A stretch of DNA of 64,000 bases, taken from contig CM075941.1 in assembly GCA_038030265.1 (NCBI GenBank), positions 3,720,001-3,784,000 of the forward strand, in the 5' to 3' direction. This document shows, one piece after another, positions 43,789 to 55,228 of the stretch. The position numbers and the translations under genes are program-made. This DNA is from Corythucha ciliata (lineage: Eukaryota; Arthropoda; Insecta; Hemiptera; Tingidae). The notes below the pieces were generated by a model, which was not told where the DNA came from, did no database searches, and saw nothing but the letters and a program-made list of their open reading frames with translations. The first letter of the stretch is position 1; each line of letters begins with the position of its first letter.

Positions 43789-44619
43789 CTGCGTTCTTGG
43801 CTCTTCGAGGTCAGAGTCAGGACTTAACTCTATGTCTACAAGCTGTGGACCTTCAAGGCATGAATATACAAACCAATCAGTAGTGCCTAGCGTGTGGCAA
43901 AACTGGGTCTTGCACACTCTCGTTCTCACCTGCTCATGTTTCAAATGAAAGTGCATAGAAGAATTACGCCGAGATGCAGTAGGGTTTTGCCGGTGTTTAA
44001 TGTTGTTTGGTATAGTCGTATCTACCATATCTTTGATATACGTTAGTCTCTGGTCCCACGACAAAGCTTTCCAAAACCCATCAAAGAGTTTCTGTCTTTG
44101 TTCTTGAGAAAATAGCCGGCACTTGAGACTCTTTCCAATTGTACTAAGTTTGCAGGCACAGGCTGGTTTCATAGTTTTGGCTGCTCGATGGACGTCATAT
44201 TTCCAGCGCCCTCCTATTTTCATCCTTCCTGTGTAAGATTCCCCCATTTCTCTTCTCTTCTTGCTCTCCTTTCTTTTGTCCTTGACGGTATTTTGTTGAG
44301 CGACACTTGGGCAATGTCGAGAAGCTTCAGCAATGTTTTCATTCGATTCATCGTCTGAATTGCTCAACTTTGACTTCGGACTTTGTGAACTCGGAAGGTC
44401 TTCTAATAGTACAGGTGTAATTTTTTCAGAGAGGGCATGATCAACGTCTTCTTCAGTTTTGTGGGCGCTACTTGCAATCCCAGGATGGTTGTTGTATTCC
44501 ATAATATCTCGACAAAACTCTTCTGCAGTCTGCATCAGCTCATCAAACAGCATGGCATCACTTTCCTCAGCTGTGACATCTTCGATGACTAGTGGTTCTG
44601 ACCGAGCCTCAGTTTCCAT
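43789..44619 (-). CDS. Uncharacterised arthropod cysteine-motif protein, first coding exon
   Basis: Open exon from ATG 44,619 (open further upstream to about 44,705) ending at 43,789 before GTAATG, a good splice donor in phase 0. The first ~110 residues are acidic and Ser-rich. Residues ~120-240 carry a conserved-looking block: a paired CACKL...LKC, then QRQKLFDGFWKALSWDQRLTYI, ASRRNSSMHFHL and RVCKTQFCHTLG. I recognise the R...F..FW / RR..S...H / VCK..F..TL layout from multicopy uncharacterised arthropod proteins suspected to belong to DNA transposons. The downstream exons were not found. No catalytic residues are visible, so no function is assigned. Confidence 0.6.
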
Positions 44620-44725
44620 CAGTTCCGCCCATCTGTTGTTTTCATCAGTACCGTTTATCGATTCAGAAGAACTGAGATCATCATTATGCTTATTGATCCC
44701 GGGCTATCGGGCTACGACACTGCCG

Positions 44726-44770
44726 AATGTTGCGGCTATTCGTCGGGCATAGACGATTAGCCGCAACATT
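44726..44770. repeat. Short hairpin (19-bp stem)
   Basis: AATGTTGCGGCTATTCGTC pairs with GACGATTAGCCGCAACATT across a 7-base loop. Lies just upstream of the cysteine-motif gene; followed by a T run. Confidence 0.7.
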
Positions 44771-44799
44771 TTTGAGGCAAAGATCGGCAAATTTTTTTT

Positions 44800-47340
44800 T
44801 TTTTTTTTTTTGTCAAGTGGCCGCCGACCCCAGTCCAGCTAATGAACGCCGTGACCCCATTCCCTTTGTCATTATCCAACGCGTTCATTGTTGAGAGACG
44901 AATACGCTCCAGGGCTCAGGGAAATTCGATACGCTCCCCGCACCCTTTCTGTCTTGCTTTCCCTCTCGACCAAAATAAGCGGTGGCCACGTTGTAAAGGT
45001 CAGGAGGAATAAAAAAAAAGGATAAAGAACGTTTAAGGGAGGTCACGTATTTTTATATAAAACGTTATTGCTTTAGCTTTGATACGAAAGAGATGTAAGT
45101 GAAATATACTTGGTTGTATACACTAGCCCTTTGTAAAGATCTTGTTATTTTGCGCTCGTATAAATGTTGATAAATCCTTTACACCCCCCCCCCTCAAGGA
45201 GAAGATCGAAGCTTTTGCAAATCGGAATTTGACCAATATTTCCCTGCAATACCCGGCGATTTGTTTTTCGATAAATGGGAAGAATGTGAGCGGATTTTCA
45301 AAATGAATTGCCCTTATATAATGTGAAATTCGAGAGTTTTTGATCGCTCGAAACTGGATAAAATTTGTCTGCCCTCGTAATAATCACACGAAGTAAAGAA
45401 AGGCACTTTTTTTTCAAGCTATCAAACAAATTTAACAGAGAGAAGTTGCAGAAAAAGGAGTCCAATGTTGGGAGGGGGCGATTGAGAGTGACGAAATCTA
45501 ATTTATTAGATTGAAATGGAAATAAAACTTTCTGAGGGTTGCTCGAACCTTCTTCGAGTTTCTTTTATGTAGCTTTCACGTTATTGAAATGGAAGTGCAA
45601 GCGGTTTTTTTTTTCCTCCAAGTTTGGAGCAGTTCACGCGAGGTACAGGGTGAATGACTCATCCGATGACGTCACCAATAATTTAAAACAGCCAGACGGG
45701 GTGAAATCTGGTCAACTCACGTAATGATTATTTAGATGGGAAAGGGGGAGACAGGCCCCTTTTTAGCACGTCCGTTGACCGGGCCAACAAAGTTCGCTGT
45801 CTTATTTTCAACTTTTAGGGGGAATAAAACAGTTTTGCGGGTCTGACTCTTCAAAAAACAACACCGTACAGTTGCCTCGTTTTAAAAGTCGCATTTGACG
45901 GGTTTGGACCATCGAAATAAATCAATTTTGCGTGTTTAGCTTTTCACTAAATTGGCTATTTCGCGAGTCGTGGGGCTACCCCCCCCCCCCCTACGAATTC
46001 CCTCACCATCGCCAATCTCACGGTTCTATCGGCTTGGCTTTCTCCCATTCACGCTGGCTGAAAAGTGGAAAGCTGTATATTTTTTTCAAGTTCGTATTTT
46101 CGGGGTCGACTGAATATTCATCTATTTTATATTATCGTTTTACATTTGCACCGGAGCAATTCATTTCCACCAGTCTTATCAATAAAAAAAAAACTAATTC
46201 AGTGAGGAAGGGTTGAAATGAACCGCCCCAATGCAGAATATTGTATACAAATGCACAGGCACAGTTTGCTCAAAACGAAATCCTATAGCTGCCATCCCAC
46301 CACCGTTCAACCACCCCCCGCCACATCCGAAACTGCGAATGGCCAGGCCAGAGAAGCAGGAGCCGCCATTGGTGGAAACGTGGTTAAAATTGAGGAAAAT
46401 CGCAGTGTAGAGCGCGATATCGTCTGTGTTTGAGTATTTTCTCTTTGATTAAAATGAAATCAATAAAACAACGCAAACGGACTGTAAAACACAGATGTTC
46501 TTTATTCTTGCACTCCTTCTTCATTAATGATGAAAAAAAAAAAGTGTCGCCAATGTATTATCAACCAGAACGAGAAAACGATGGGAAACTGGATAACGGT
46601 TCAAAGTTACAAACAACTGAACAGGCTATTTCGCATTTAAACTGGGGAAAATCCACGATTTTTACTGTTTCCCCAGAGTTTAAACTACGAAAAACAGCGG
46701 TTTTGGTTGTTTTACTGTTGCTACTTTTGAAACCATTGGACCGTTTTACGGCTAAAATTACTGAGGATATGCGCTGAGTAGGGTTTTGCCAACCGTACCC
46801 GGGACAGCCACAGTTAGGTTTATTTTGTCCCGCGTCCCGGGCGCTACGTCATCCCTGAACTCAATTTGTCTCGGATTCTGCTCTAAATTTATAAACATCA
46901 ACAACAAAAAAATTGACTTTGGGCATATAAAAATTGTTCTCTTCTCCTTACGACGTTTCATCGAGAGAGCCTCAACGTTCTCGGGCGTCTTCTTTTTGAG
47001 TTTTTTTGTTTTTCTTGGCAAGAAGACGTTAAGGCCCTCGACAAAACTTTGCTAGAAAAAGAGAAAAAAGGCAGGATCGATCGATGAAATGGAACTAATT
47101 AAATCAATCCTGCATCAAAGTAAGAAATCGTTATAAAATATGAACGTCCGATTAACCAAAATCGACACGTGTTTTCGGTGTTTGATTGTTTGTTTAAACT
47201 GAGGGACGTTTTTCGCTTAAGGCTTCTTGGGTTTAGAGCATTTTGGGGTAGCTGCTTTCGGCACTTGTTCTTTTTGGGGTTCAAGTTTGTTTTTTTGGTT
47301 AGAACTTTTCTTTTTAGAGGTTTTTGGGGTCCAGCTTTTG
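44800..47340. other. Region without recognised gene; minisatellite traces
   Basis: AT-rich DNA with homopolymer runs. About 45,780-45,980 contains CAATTTTGCGGG/CTCTTCAAAAAAC phrases of the same type as the minisatellite in the hAT-like element. No credible coding exon. Confidence 0.4.
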
Positions 47341-47341
47341 T

Positions 47342-47608
47342 GGTTAAAGGATTTTGTGGTTTGATCACTTTGTGGTTAGAGCATTTTGTGGTTGGAGCAT
47401 TTTGTGGTTTGATCATTTTGTGGTTAGAGCATTTTGTGGTTGGAGCATTTTGTGGTTAGAGCATTTTGTGGTTAGAGTATTTTGTGGTTAGAGCAGTTTG
47501 TGGTTAGAGCATTTTACCGTTGAAGCATTATGTGGTTAGAGCATTTTGGGGGTGGAGCATTTTATGGTTAGAGCAGTTTGAGGTTAAAGCATTTTGCTGT
47601 TGAAGCTG
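47342..47608. repeat. Tandem array, 16-bp unit GGTTAGAGCATTTTGT
   Basis: About 16 head-to-tail copies of a 16-bp unit with single-base variants (GGTTGGAGCATTTTGT and similar), degenerating at both ends. Confidence 0.9.
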
Positions 47609-47639
47609 CCGCCGTCTGCGAGTTCAGAGTGGAGGCAGC

Positions 47640-48083
47640 ATGACTGTGGATTCACGCATTGCGGAGCGCGAGCCCTTCTCGCGGAGGAGAAATTTTGGAA
47701 CACCCTCGATGGGACTGCGTCGGGCAATGCAACACGACGAGTTTCAACGTGGGTTGTGCCCTGATTGTGAGATGCTCAAGCGTCTCCCCGACTCGGTTGT
47801 TTGTTGTCGTCTACACTTATTGGGTCTCTACAACCAGTGTCTTGTGGTGGTGTATTTCCCAGTGAGACGGCTGTCGCTTCGTGATACTTCTTTATTAAAG
47901 TCACCCGACCGTGACCCAACGTCTCCCGGACGATTAGCCTCCTGCCTGCCTTGCAAGAGGCAGGTCCTGGAGCGACTCTTCCTTGGCTGGATGGAGCCTT
48001 TTATCAAAGAGGCATGCCATGCGGAATGGGAGGAGGTGTATTATGGACGTATGAGCACCCCCGCCTCTCGATTCGACTTTTAG
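47640..48083 (+). other. Unrecognised 147-codon ORF after the 16-bp array
   Basis: Forward frame from ATG 47,640 containing CPDCEMLKRLPDS and a C-terminal CHAEWEEVYYGRM. GC-richer than its surroundings, which suggests former coding sequence. I recognise no family. Confidence 0.3.
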
Positions 48084-49378
48084 AGCCTAAAGGCAGCCTA
48101 TAATGGTCTGTCAGAGGCTGACCACGACCGAGCCCACAATGTTAGCGATAACGAAATTGAGTCCATTCGACGAATCTTGTTGGAAGTAATTCTTTATATT
48201 TAACTTTTCGGCAACCGTAGAAAACCGTCATTAACTAGGGTATCTCAACTATTGTTGTATTGTAGCCCAACCGTATCGGGTGAAAGATCAATATCACAAT
48301 AAAGTTTTTTACAAAGTCCCACTATAAAGGTATGTGCCATCATTCTATAACATTGGCATAACTCTCCTAACCTCCTCCCCCCTCCCACCAACTCATCTAA
48401 AACAGAACTGACGGCAAGAAACCACATAGTCTGATTTTGAATGACCTCGGCACCCCTTCACCCTACCCCTTAGTCACAATTCAGTGATTTTCCACCAAAC
48501 ATAGTTTTCAAGACCGTCTCGGCGCCATTCATTCCCCGCTATTAACTTCCCCGCGAGAGTTTAACGACTTTTCAACGTCATTGAGGACAGTGTTTTGAGC
48601 AGCGTTTCTCTCTCACTCTCTCTCTCTCAAAGTTCTAACTCAAAACCGTCACTAAAACTGTATAACATTGTTAAGACGCCGAATAAATATTACTCCGGGA
48701 CTCTGTGCCACAGCCCCCGTCCCTTCACTCATTTAAATTATTCAACGGTTGTTTCGAAGGGGTTAATTCACCGGTATAATAACCTCCCTCTTCATCCGGT
48801 CGGCTTTTAGTTTTGTACATTAGCATATTTACAACCGTACACTTGGCAACGGCTAATAAGAAACCTTTAGCGTTAAAGTGTTCCTAAAGGCAATACACTT
48901 TGAAAGGAGATACAATGGAGGCCTTTCAGTTGGTTTGAATTTATCGCTCGCCGCAGGACGACTTTTAATTAAAATTAATAAAATCGTTGTTGTTATGAAG
49001 GGTGTCGACATGAAACGTGGTAGACGCTGTGGTTAATTTGAAAGATGTTCGGGAGAGCACAAAGGAGAAGTTTACCCTCAACATCCCACCCCTCACCGCC
49101 ACCATCACCAACAAGATTTCAGTGTTCATGCATAAAACATCTTGAAAGACGTTTCTGAATAAAACCCCTCTCCCTCCCCTCACCAGGTATATCTACGTGT
49201 GTCACGCACCTGTTGCACGGACCTGGTGCACGATGCCACGCGTTCTAAAAGGAGTCGGCTGGATATCACTGTGTGCCGCACTACATCAGTCGACACGATT
49301 TTTCGACCGAGTCTACGTTCCTATCACAATATCCTGGGAGGGCAACCCTAACGTTACCGTCTGTCAGGTAAAGTAAAC
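48084..49378. other. Region without recognised gene
   Basis: AT-rich with a CT-rich tract near 48,606-48,630. No supported coding frame or repeat. Confidence 0.4.

Positions 49379-49436
<58 letters not shown>
49379..49436. repeat. (AAT)n microsatellite
   Basis: About 19 uninterrupted AAT/ATA units. Often found at LINE 3' ends, which would fit a truncated element to its left, though none was recognised. Confidence 0.97.
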
Positions 49437-49437
<1 letters not shown>

Positions 49438-49439
49438 TG

Positions 49440-50580
49440 ACAGAGCAGGATACTCTAGCCAGGTGACGAGAACGAGGCCTTATCTGCTGGCCTTATAGGC
49501 TGGCTGAGACTCTATGAATCTCGGAGTGCAGCTACCGCTTCTTTTTGAGAGTGAAAATATCGCTTATACTTGGCAGTATCCGAGTGTGTTCCTAGATCTG
49601 ACTCTCCAAAAACATCAGGGAAAAACGTTACCAGCTGGCGCGTGCGTTAAACTGTTTAGGAATGTGATTGAGAAATATGAGGGATATCAAGTCATATACA
49701 CGGATGGTTTGAAAACTGATGGTGGAGCTGGGTTTGCTTGCTATTTATCTCGAAATGAGTATTATATGAGCGCGCTGCCGCCTTGCGCATCAATATTTAC
49801 TGCCGAGCTATGTGGGATCCATCATGCACTAAATTACTGCTACAATAGCAACTTTGAAAAAGTTGTGGTTTTTTTTTTTTTTTGAAACAACACCCACGGG
49901 TAGGAGGGTTGCCCCCCCGGCACGGAATCCTAGGTGGATTATTGTGCCCCCCCAAAAAGTTGTGGTAGTTACGGACTCCCTAAGCTCACTTCAGGCACTA
50001 AGGGATACATTTTCAAATCAAGAGCTTGTCACAAGTATTCACAATAAGCTGTACGAATTATTTAAACGAGGATCGAGAATTTGCTTCATTTGGGTACCTA
50101 GCCATGTAGGAATAGAAGGAAATGACAAAGCAGACTGGCTTGCCACCCAAGCATCAGCATCAGGACAGATAAGGCAGAATTCGCATAAAATGGGGCTTCA
50201 AGACGGTAAGATATGGGTACGGAGCGTCATTATCGCCAAATGTCAAGAGGAATGGGAACAGGTCAACCACGCAGCTGAAGGAAATAGTTCATGTAATGTG
50301 TACCAAAAGAATAAAATCCACCGTTTGACCCGAAACGAGTCTGTTAAAATAGCAAGACTACAAACAGGACACACTAGGTTGACGCACGCCTATCACTTGA
50401 TCAGAACTCGGCGGCCACATTGATATGCGATGTGACTGCACGCTGACCGTCAAACATATATTGGTGGACTGTCCAAATTATCACGAACAAAGAGAGCAAT
50501 ATTTTTCAAGACGGTTACAAGACCTCAAAGGTATGCTGTCAAAGACCGAGAACCAAAGAAAGTCTCTAGAATTTTGAGAC
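49440..50580 (+). pseudogene. LINE RNase H domain and C-terminus (I/R1-like group), interrupted
   Basis: Forward frame with the RNase H1 catalytic set: VIYTDGLKTDGGAGFACYL (first Asp), SIFTAELCGIHHAL (Glu), VTDSLSSLQAL (Asp) and WVPSHVGIEGNDKADWLA (His and Asp). It is followed by the C-terminal HxxxxHxxxxC-type tail (RLQTGHTRLTHAYHL, then after a frameshift near 50,420 CTLTVKHILVDCPNY). The frame is broken at 49,869 by an 84-bp insertion; removal of the insert and one target copy rejoins it exactly. The reverse transcriptase portion is absent. Elements with RNase H belong to the I, R1/LOA or related clades. Confidence 0.85.
49870..49953 (-). mobile_element. 84-bp retroposed insert with A-tail and 13-bp target duplication
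   Basis: AAAAAGTTGTGGT flanks both sides (49,857-49,869 and 49,954-49,966). The insert begins on plus with about 15 T, i.e. a poly(A) tail on the minus strand, and has C/G-rich runs. The pattern is that of LINE-mobilised SINE or truncated-RNA insertion. Confidence 0.8.
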
Positions 50581-50639
50581 AAAATAGGAATAACTAAATT
50601 GTTGTAGTTGAGATGGGGAGCATAAAAGCTGTGATAATA

Positions 50640-51060
50640 GGATTGAAACTTAGGACCATAGCATGGGCGTAGCCAGCGGGGGGCCGGGGTGGGCAGTTGC
50701 CCTCCCCTAGAATCAAAAGCGCAGATTTCGTGGGGTAGCTGCCCACCCCCCCAAAAAATCCCTGATCTGGCTTTCTTGCATTCCTCTCCATAAAACCAAT
50801 TTTGCGGATTTTTCTCACTAAAAAAAACAACACATTTTCGCTTATCAGTTTCACCAAAAATCAAAAATTCGCCGATGTTTGTTGCTGACAAACCGATTTC
50901 GAGGGTCGGCTCAACTTACAAAACCGATTTTTCACACTAGAATCCCATTTTCGCAGGTTCGACGCGCAATTTTCGTGTGTTTTTGGCTAGCTCAATTCGT
51001 GTTTACCCCGCTGTGCCATCCAGACTTGTGGTGGGAGAGGAAATGCCAGCACTGTTTACC
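50640..51060. repeat. Repeat starting GGGCGTAGCCAGCGGGGGG with minisatellite body
   Basis: A GC-rich head (50,664-50,760) with internal inverted words (GGGCAGTTGCCC) followed by ~40-bp CCAATTTTGCGG/AAAACCGATTTT phrases like those of the hAT-like element. Confidence 0.45.
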
Positions 51061-51625
51061 GTCTCAGGTCTAAGATTCAAAGTTTAGCTCCAAAAGCATC
51101 ACTTTCGGGGGAGGGGGGGAGAAGTTTCAGGTTTTCGACATAAAATCCGAAATAGAAGGCTACAAACGACAGTTTTCCCACCAAATATCAATTTTTTGAC
51201 AGATAGTGGCCGTTTCTGTGCAAATTTAGTCTCCGATGATCGCGAATCGACGCGATTCTAACCTCCAGATCCTGTTATAAGCCTGCAAAAAGGCAATGGT
51301 GCATCTGATATTTTCGCCAGTGAAGCTGGCCCACAGGCGTGGATCCAGTTTTTCTCGAGAGTAGTTGCACAGAGTTTGTTTCCCCCGATTTTACTCGTGA
51401 ATGAGTACTGTTTTTAGCCTCAAAAAACGTTTACCTTAATTTTAGTTGAAACTGAGTGTTTTTTCTCAATTCTAACTCAAACTAGCCCATTTTCTTCGTT
51501 TTAGTCGTGAAAAGGTCTCAATAAAACCGTGAAATAACGCATTTTTGATTTACTATTTCAATTACGTCCAGCACCGGCCATCGCCTAACTGCAAATTGGT
51601 GTGTTCTGTCAGTTTCAGCCGCAAA

Positions 51626-52125
51626 NNNNNNNNNNNNNNNNNNNNNNNNNNNNNNNNNNNNNNNNNNNNNNNNNNNNNNNNNNNNNNNNNNNNNNNNNNN
51701 NNNNNNNNNNNNNNNNNNNNNNNNNNNNNNNNNNNNNNNNNNNNNNNNNNNNNNNNNNNNNNNNNNNNNNNNNNNNNNNNNNNNNNNNNNNNNNNNNNNN
51801 NNNNNNNNNNNNNNNNNNNNNNNNNNNNNNNNNNNNNNNNNNNNNNNNNNNNNNNNNNNNNNNNNNNNNNNNNNNNNNNNNNNNNNNNNNNNNNNNNNNN
51901 NNNNNNNNNNNNNNNNNNNNNNNNNNNNNNNNNNNNNNNNNNNNNNNNNNNNNNNNNNNNNNNNNNNNNNNNNNNNNNNNNNNNNNNNNNNNNNNNNNNN
52001 NNNNNNNNNNNNNNNNNNNNNNNNNNNNNNNNNNNNNNNNNNNNNNNNNNNNNNNNNNNNNNNNNNNNNNNNNNNNNNNNNNNNNNNNNNNNNNNNNNNN
52101 NNNNNNNNNNNNNNNNNNNNNNNNN
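51626..52125. other. Assembly gap, 500 N
   Basis: Fixed-length placeholder. The left flank is degenerate minisatellite of the 30.8-kb type, which may be why assembly stopped. Confidence 0.99.
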
Positions 52126-53159
52126 TCTTTTTGCAAAAAACTTGCCTCCGCGTGAAGGCAGTTGTGGATAAGACGGTGACCGGGGTGAGCAGGATGGGAG
52201 GGGGGGGGAGATATAACTTAAGCCAATTCTCTTATTGCGTCTGAAGAAAGGGATCATCTTCATCAATCATATCTTTGAGCCCACTTAACTCATGCCCACC
52301 CTCCCCCCCCCCAAAAAACATCTATAGCATCGTCCATTTCACTCTAGTTTATTCTCGTACTGAATTTATAGTGATTAATTCAAAACCTCTTTCCTACTTA
52401 TAGTTTTTCTGCAAAAAGTTTTCAGGAAACAGCCACTTTTTCACGAAAAAAAAAGTGAAAAAAGTGCTGTAACTGAACGGAGGGACAAGATAAATTGTGC
52501 CTTCCCTTCCTGTTAACGATTAAGCCCTTAGCTACGGAGAATCCATTTTAGATAATTAATTGCTTAATTCGGGCATTATTCTAAAGAGTTTGAGGTATGA
52601 GGTGTAGATTGTTTTTCTTTTTCTTAATTTATTCCAAACAATTAGGTATTGCAGCGAATTATAAAATATGATTCTTAACAATTTTGTTTCGTCGGCGAAC
52701 AGCGCGACTGGTGAGCTCGGAAGTGTCCAGTGAGTGTCCTAAGCGCATTTCCCTTTTTTTCTTTGCAGATTATTTGCAGAGAATTTAAATGGAAGTACAA
52801 AAAGAGAGTTCAGCCCGAGCATCGCGAGCAGATGATATCTCCGACAACATGTATTTGTTTAGTCCAATATGCCCGAAGAGTATAAACTTTATTATAGTCC
52901 CACCGAAGCCGCACCACGCGTATTTAAAGCCCTCGCCCTTAATTCATTAGCGCCCGAGTTTGTTGAAGTTTAGCACCGTGATGTTATATTAGTGTAGTCT
53001 CTAACGCCCTTTATTCCCCTTTAAGACCCTTTATAGTTGTACAGTCCTGCCATAGATTTGTGACTTTTCTGCAGTTCACCCCGTTCAGCACTTCAGTCTG
53101 TCCCCTACTCTGGAAATTCAACCCTTAGCTATACGAATTGATTTGAATGGAGTGCTCAC
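52126..53159. other. Region without recognised gene
   Basis: Unique-looking AT-rich DNA. No coding frame above noise. Confidence 0.4.
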
Positions 53160-54860
53160 CACAGGCTACAAGTTTTGTCTGTCGATTTTTCTCTATTTTA
53201 GCCGCTAATTAGAGCTTTATATCTCAAATGTATAGTGTCTCCTCAATTTTACCCTAAAATTATCATTTTTTTTCAGTTTCAGCCGTGGAGTTGCACCCAG
53301 AAACCGCAAATTGACGTTTTTCTCAATTTGAGATGCAAACGATCGTTCGACATTTTCAGGGCACGAGGTTCAGTTTGGCCATTTTTGATGCTGGATAATG
53401 TGCGATTTAGCATTTTCAGGACATGAATCATCCGTTTCGGACCTTTCAAAGCGGACGAATCTCGCGGGCCGCTATATGTAGAGTTGGTATTTGTACTAAT
53501 TTTAGGACGTGAATAGCCAGTTTGGCCATTTTTACGGCGCAAAATGTCAGAATGGTCATTTCTAAGGCATGAATAGTCAGTGCGATATTTTCAGTGCTCG
53601 AATTATGAGTTTTATCAGTCGAAATGGTCAGTTATTCTGATTTTAGAGCGAGAAATTTCTATTTTTACAAGCGCTAATGGTCAGTTTGGCCAATTTAAGG
53701 ATAGAAATCGTCTGTGTTAAGGCATTTTCAAGGCGCGAATCGTCAGTTAAGCTATTTTTAGGGCGCATAGAGTCAGTTTTGCCGATTTCGTGGTTTGGAT
53801 AGTCAGTTTGGCCAATTTTAGGGCGCGTAGTCTTGAAGCTTGACATTTATACGTATAGGGCGTGAATGGGACGTCAAACCAGGGCGATGACGGTCAGTTA
53901 AGGCATTTTGGCGTGCGACTGGTCGATTTTGCCATTTCCAGGGCGCGAATCGTCAGTTATTGCCCAAAAATAGCAGCATAGGCGGGTACAATTAGTCCCT
54001 TCTAACCAACTACGCACGAATCGTTAGTTTGACCATTCTTGGCGCGCAAATGATCTATTTTGCAGCTTTCAGGACAGGAATAATCTGTTAAGGCATTTCC
54101 AGGCCGCCTAGAGTCATTTTGGCCATTTTAGAGCGAGAATCGCCAATTTGGCTATTTTTAGGGCGCGTGAAGTCATTTTGGCGGTTTTTTAGAGTGGTAA
54201 ATGCCAATTTTTAGGACACAAATAGACATTTTCAAAGCAAGAATCGTCAGTTTTGCCATTTGGGGGCGTGATTATAGTCATATTAGCAGTTTTTAAGTAG
54301 TAAATTACTGTCCTGTCAAGCCATTTTTAGTCAGTCGAGCGAAGCGCACAATCCTCCAAGCCCAAACCCCTCGCTTGAGCAAATCCTGGTTAGCATCTGA
54401 GTACGAGTATGCCATTTTTAGGGCGCGAAGAGTCAGTTTCGCCATTTATTGAGCGTGAATAGTACGTCAAGTCAAGGCGCGAAAACCGTCAGTTTGGCCA
54501 ATTTTGACGCTCGGGTGGTTGATTTTGCCATTTTTGGAGCAGGAATCATCTGTTCAGGCATTTTCAGTGCACAAATTGCCAGTTGATCCAGTTTTAGGAC
54601 TCTTAAAAAAAGTCAGCTTGGACAATTTTAGAGCGGGAATCACCAGCTTGGCTATTTATAGCGCACATACGTATAATCAGTTTAGCTTTTTTCAAGGCGG
54701 AATCAGTTTTTGCAATTTTCAGGGCGCGTGAAGTCAGTTTGGCTATTTTCATGGCTCAAATAGTTAGTTTTGCCATTTTGGGGCGCGAGTGTAGTCAGTC
54801 TAGGATTCTGTATGGTGGGGAGAGCTAATTTAGCTAATTTTAGGTAGCAAATGGCTGCCA
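53160..54860. repeat. Minisatellite, unit about 30 bp (AGGGCGCGAATCGTCAGTTTGGCCATTTTT type)
   Basis: Some 50 diverged head-to-tail units. Core words GGGCGCGAAT, GTCAGTTT and GGCCATTTT recur throughout with substitutions and small indels. The reverse complement of the same unit occurs inside the hAT-like element (about 37,640-37,745 and 62,150-62,480). Confidence 0.9.
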
Positions 54861-54914
54861 AGTCATCTTTATTAGAATTGACCTCGAATGCACTAATGAA
54901 TCCCTCCAACATGC

Positions 54915-55069
54915 TATTATATACCCGATTATTAATCCATGGGCATGCGCCACTCGAAACGTATACATCTCATTTGCCCCCTCGTTAGTTGGTCATGAGC
55001 TTCTTACAAATATACATCTCCCCTCATGAAGGCGTTTTCTTTCTACTCTATCCTCCCTCGTACATAACA
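54915..55069 (+). repeat. 5' LTR
   Basis: Starts TATTATATACCCG and ends CATAACA, identical to the 3' LTR except one base near the end (CTCG versus CTCA). Confidence 0.9.
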
Positions 55070-55228
55070 GTTGGCGACGAGGATCACCAGGCTATTCGCG
55101 TTCGCGATGTTTTCGGGACTTTCCCGCGATAGTTCTGTGTCTGTGTTAATTTCAGTTATTTTCTACGCTTCAGTTTATTTTATTTTATTTTTTTTACATT
55201 TCATTGTCTGCATTGCTCTCGGGACGCC

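Noticed and set aside
46758..47055. Overlapping ORFs on both strands
   Set aside because: Mutual shadows with no motif, Lys/Phe-rich from AT-rich DNA.
47342..47608. CRISPR-like array
   Set aside because: The 16-bp units are head-to-tail without spacers, in a eukaryotic genome; the same holds for 53,160-54,860.
51545..52266. Long ORFs through 51,626-52,125
   Set aside because: Also translated gap Ns.
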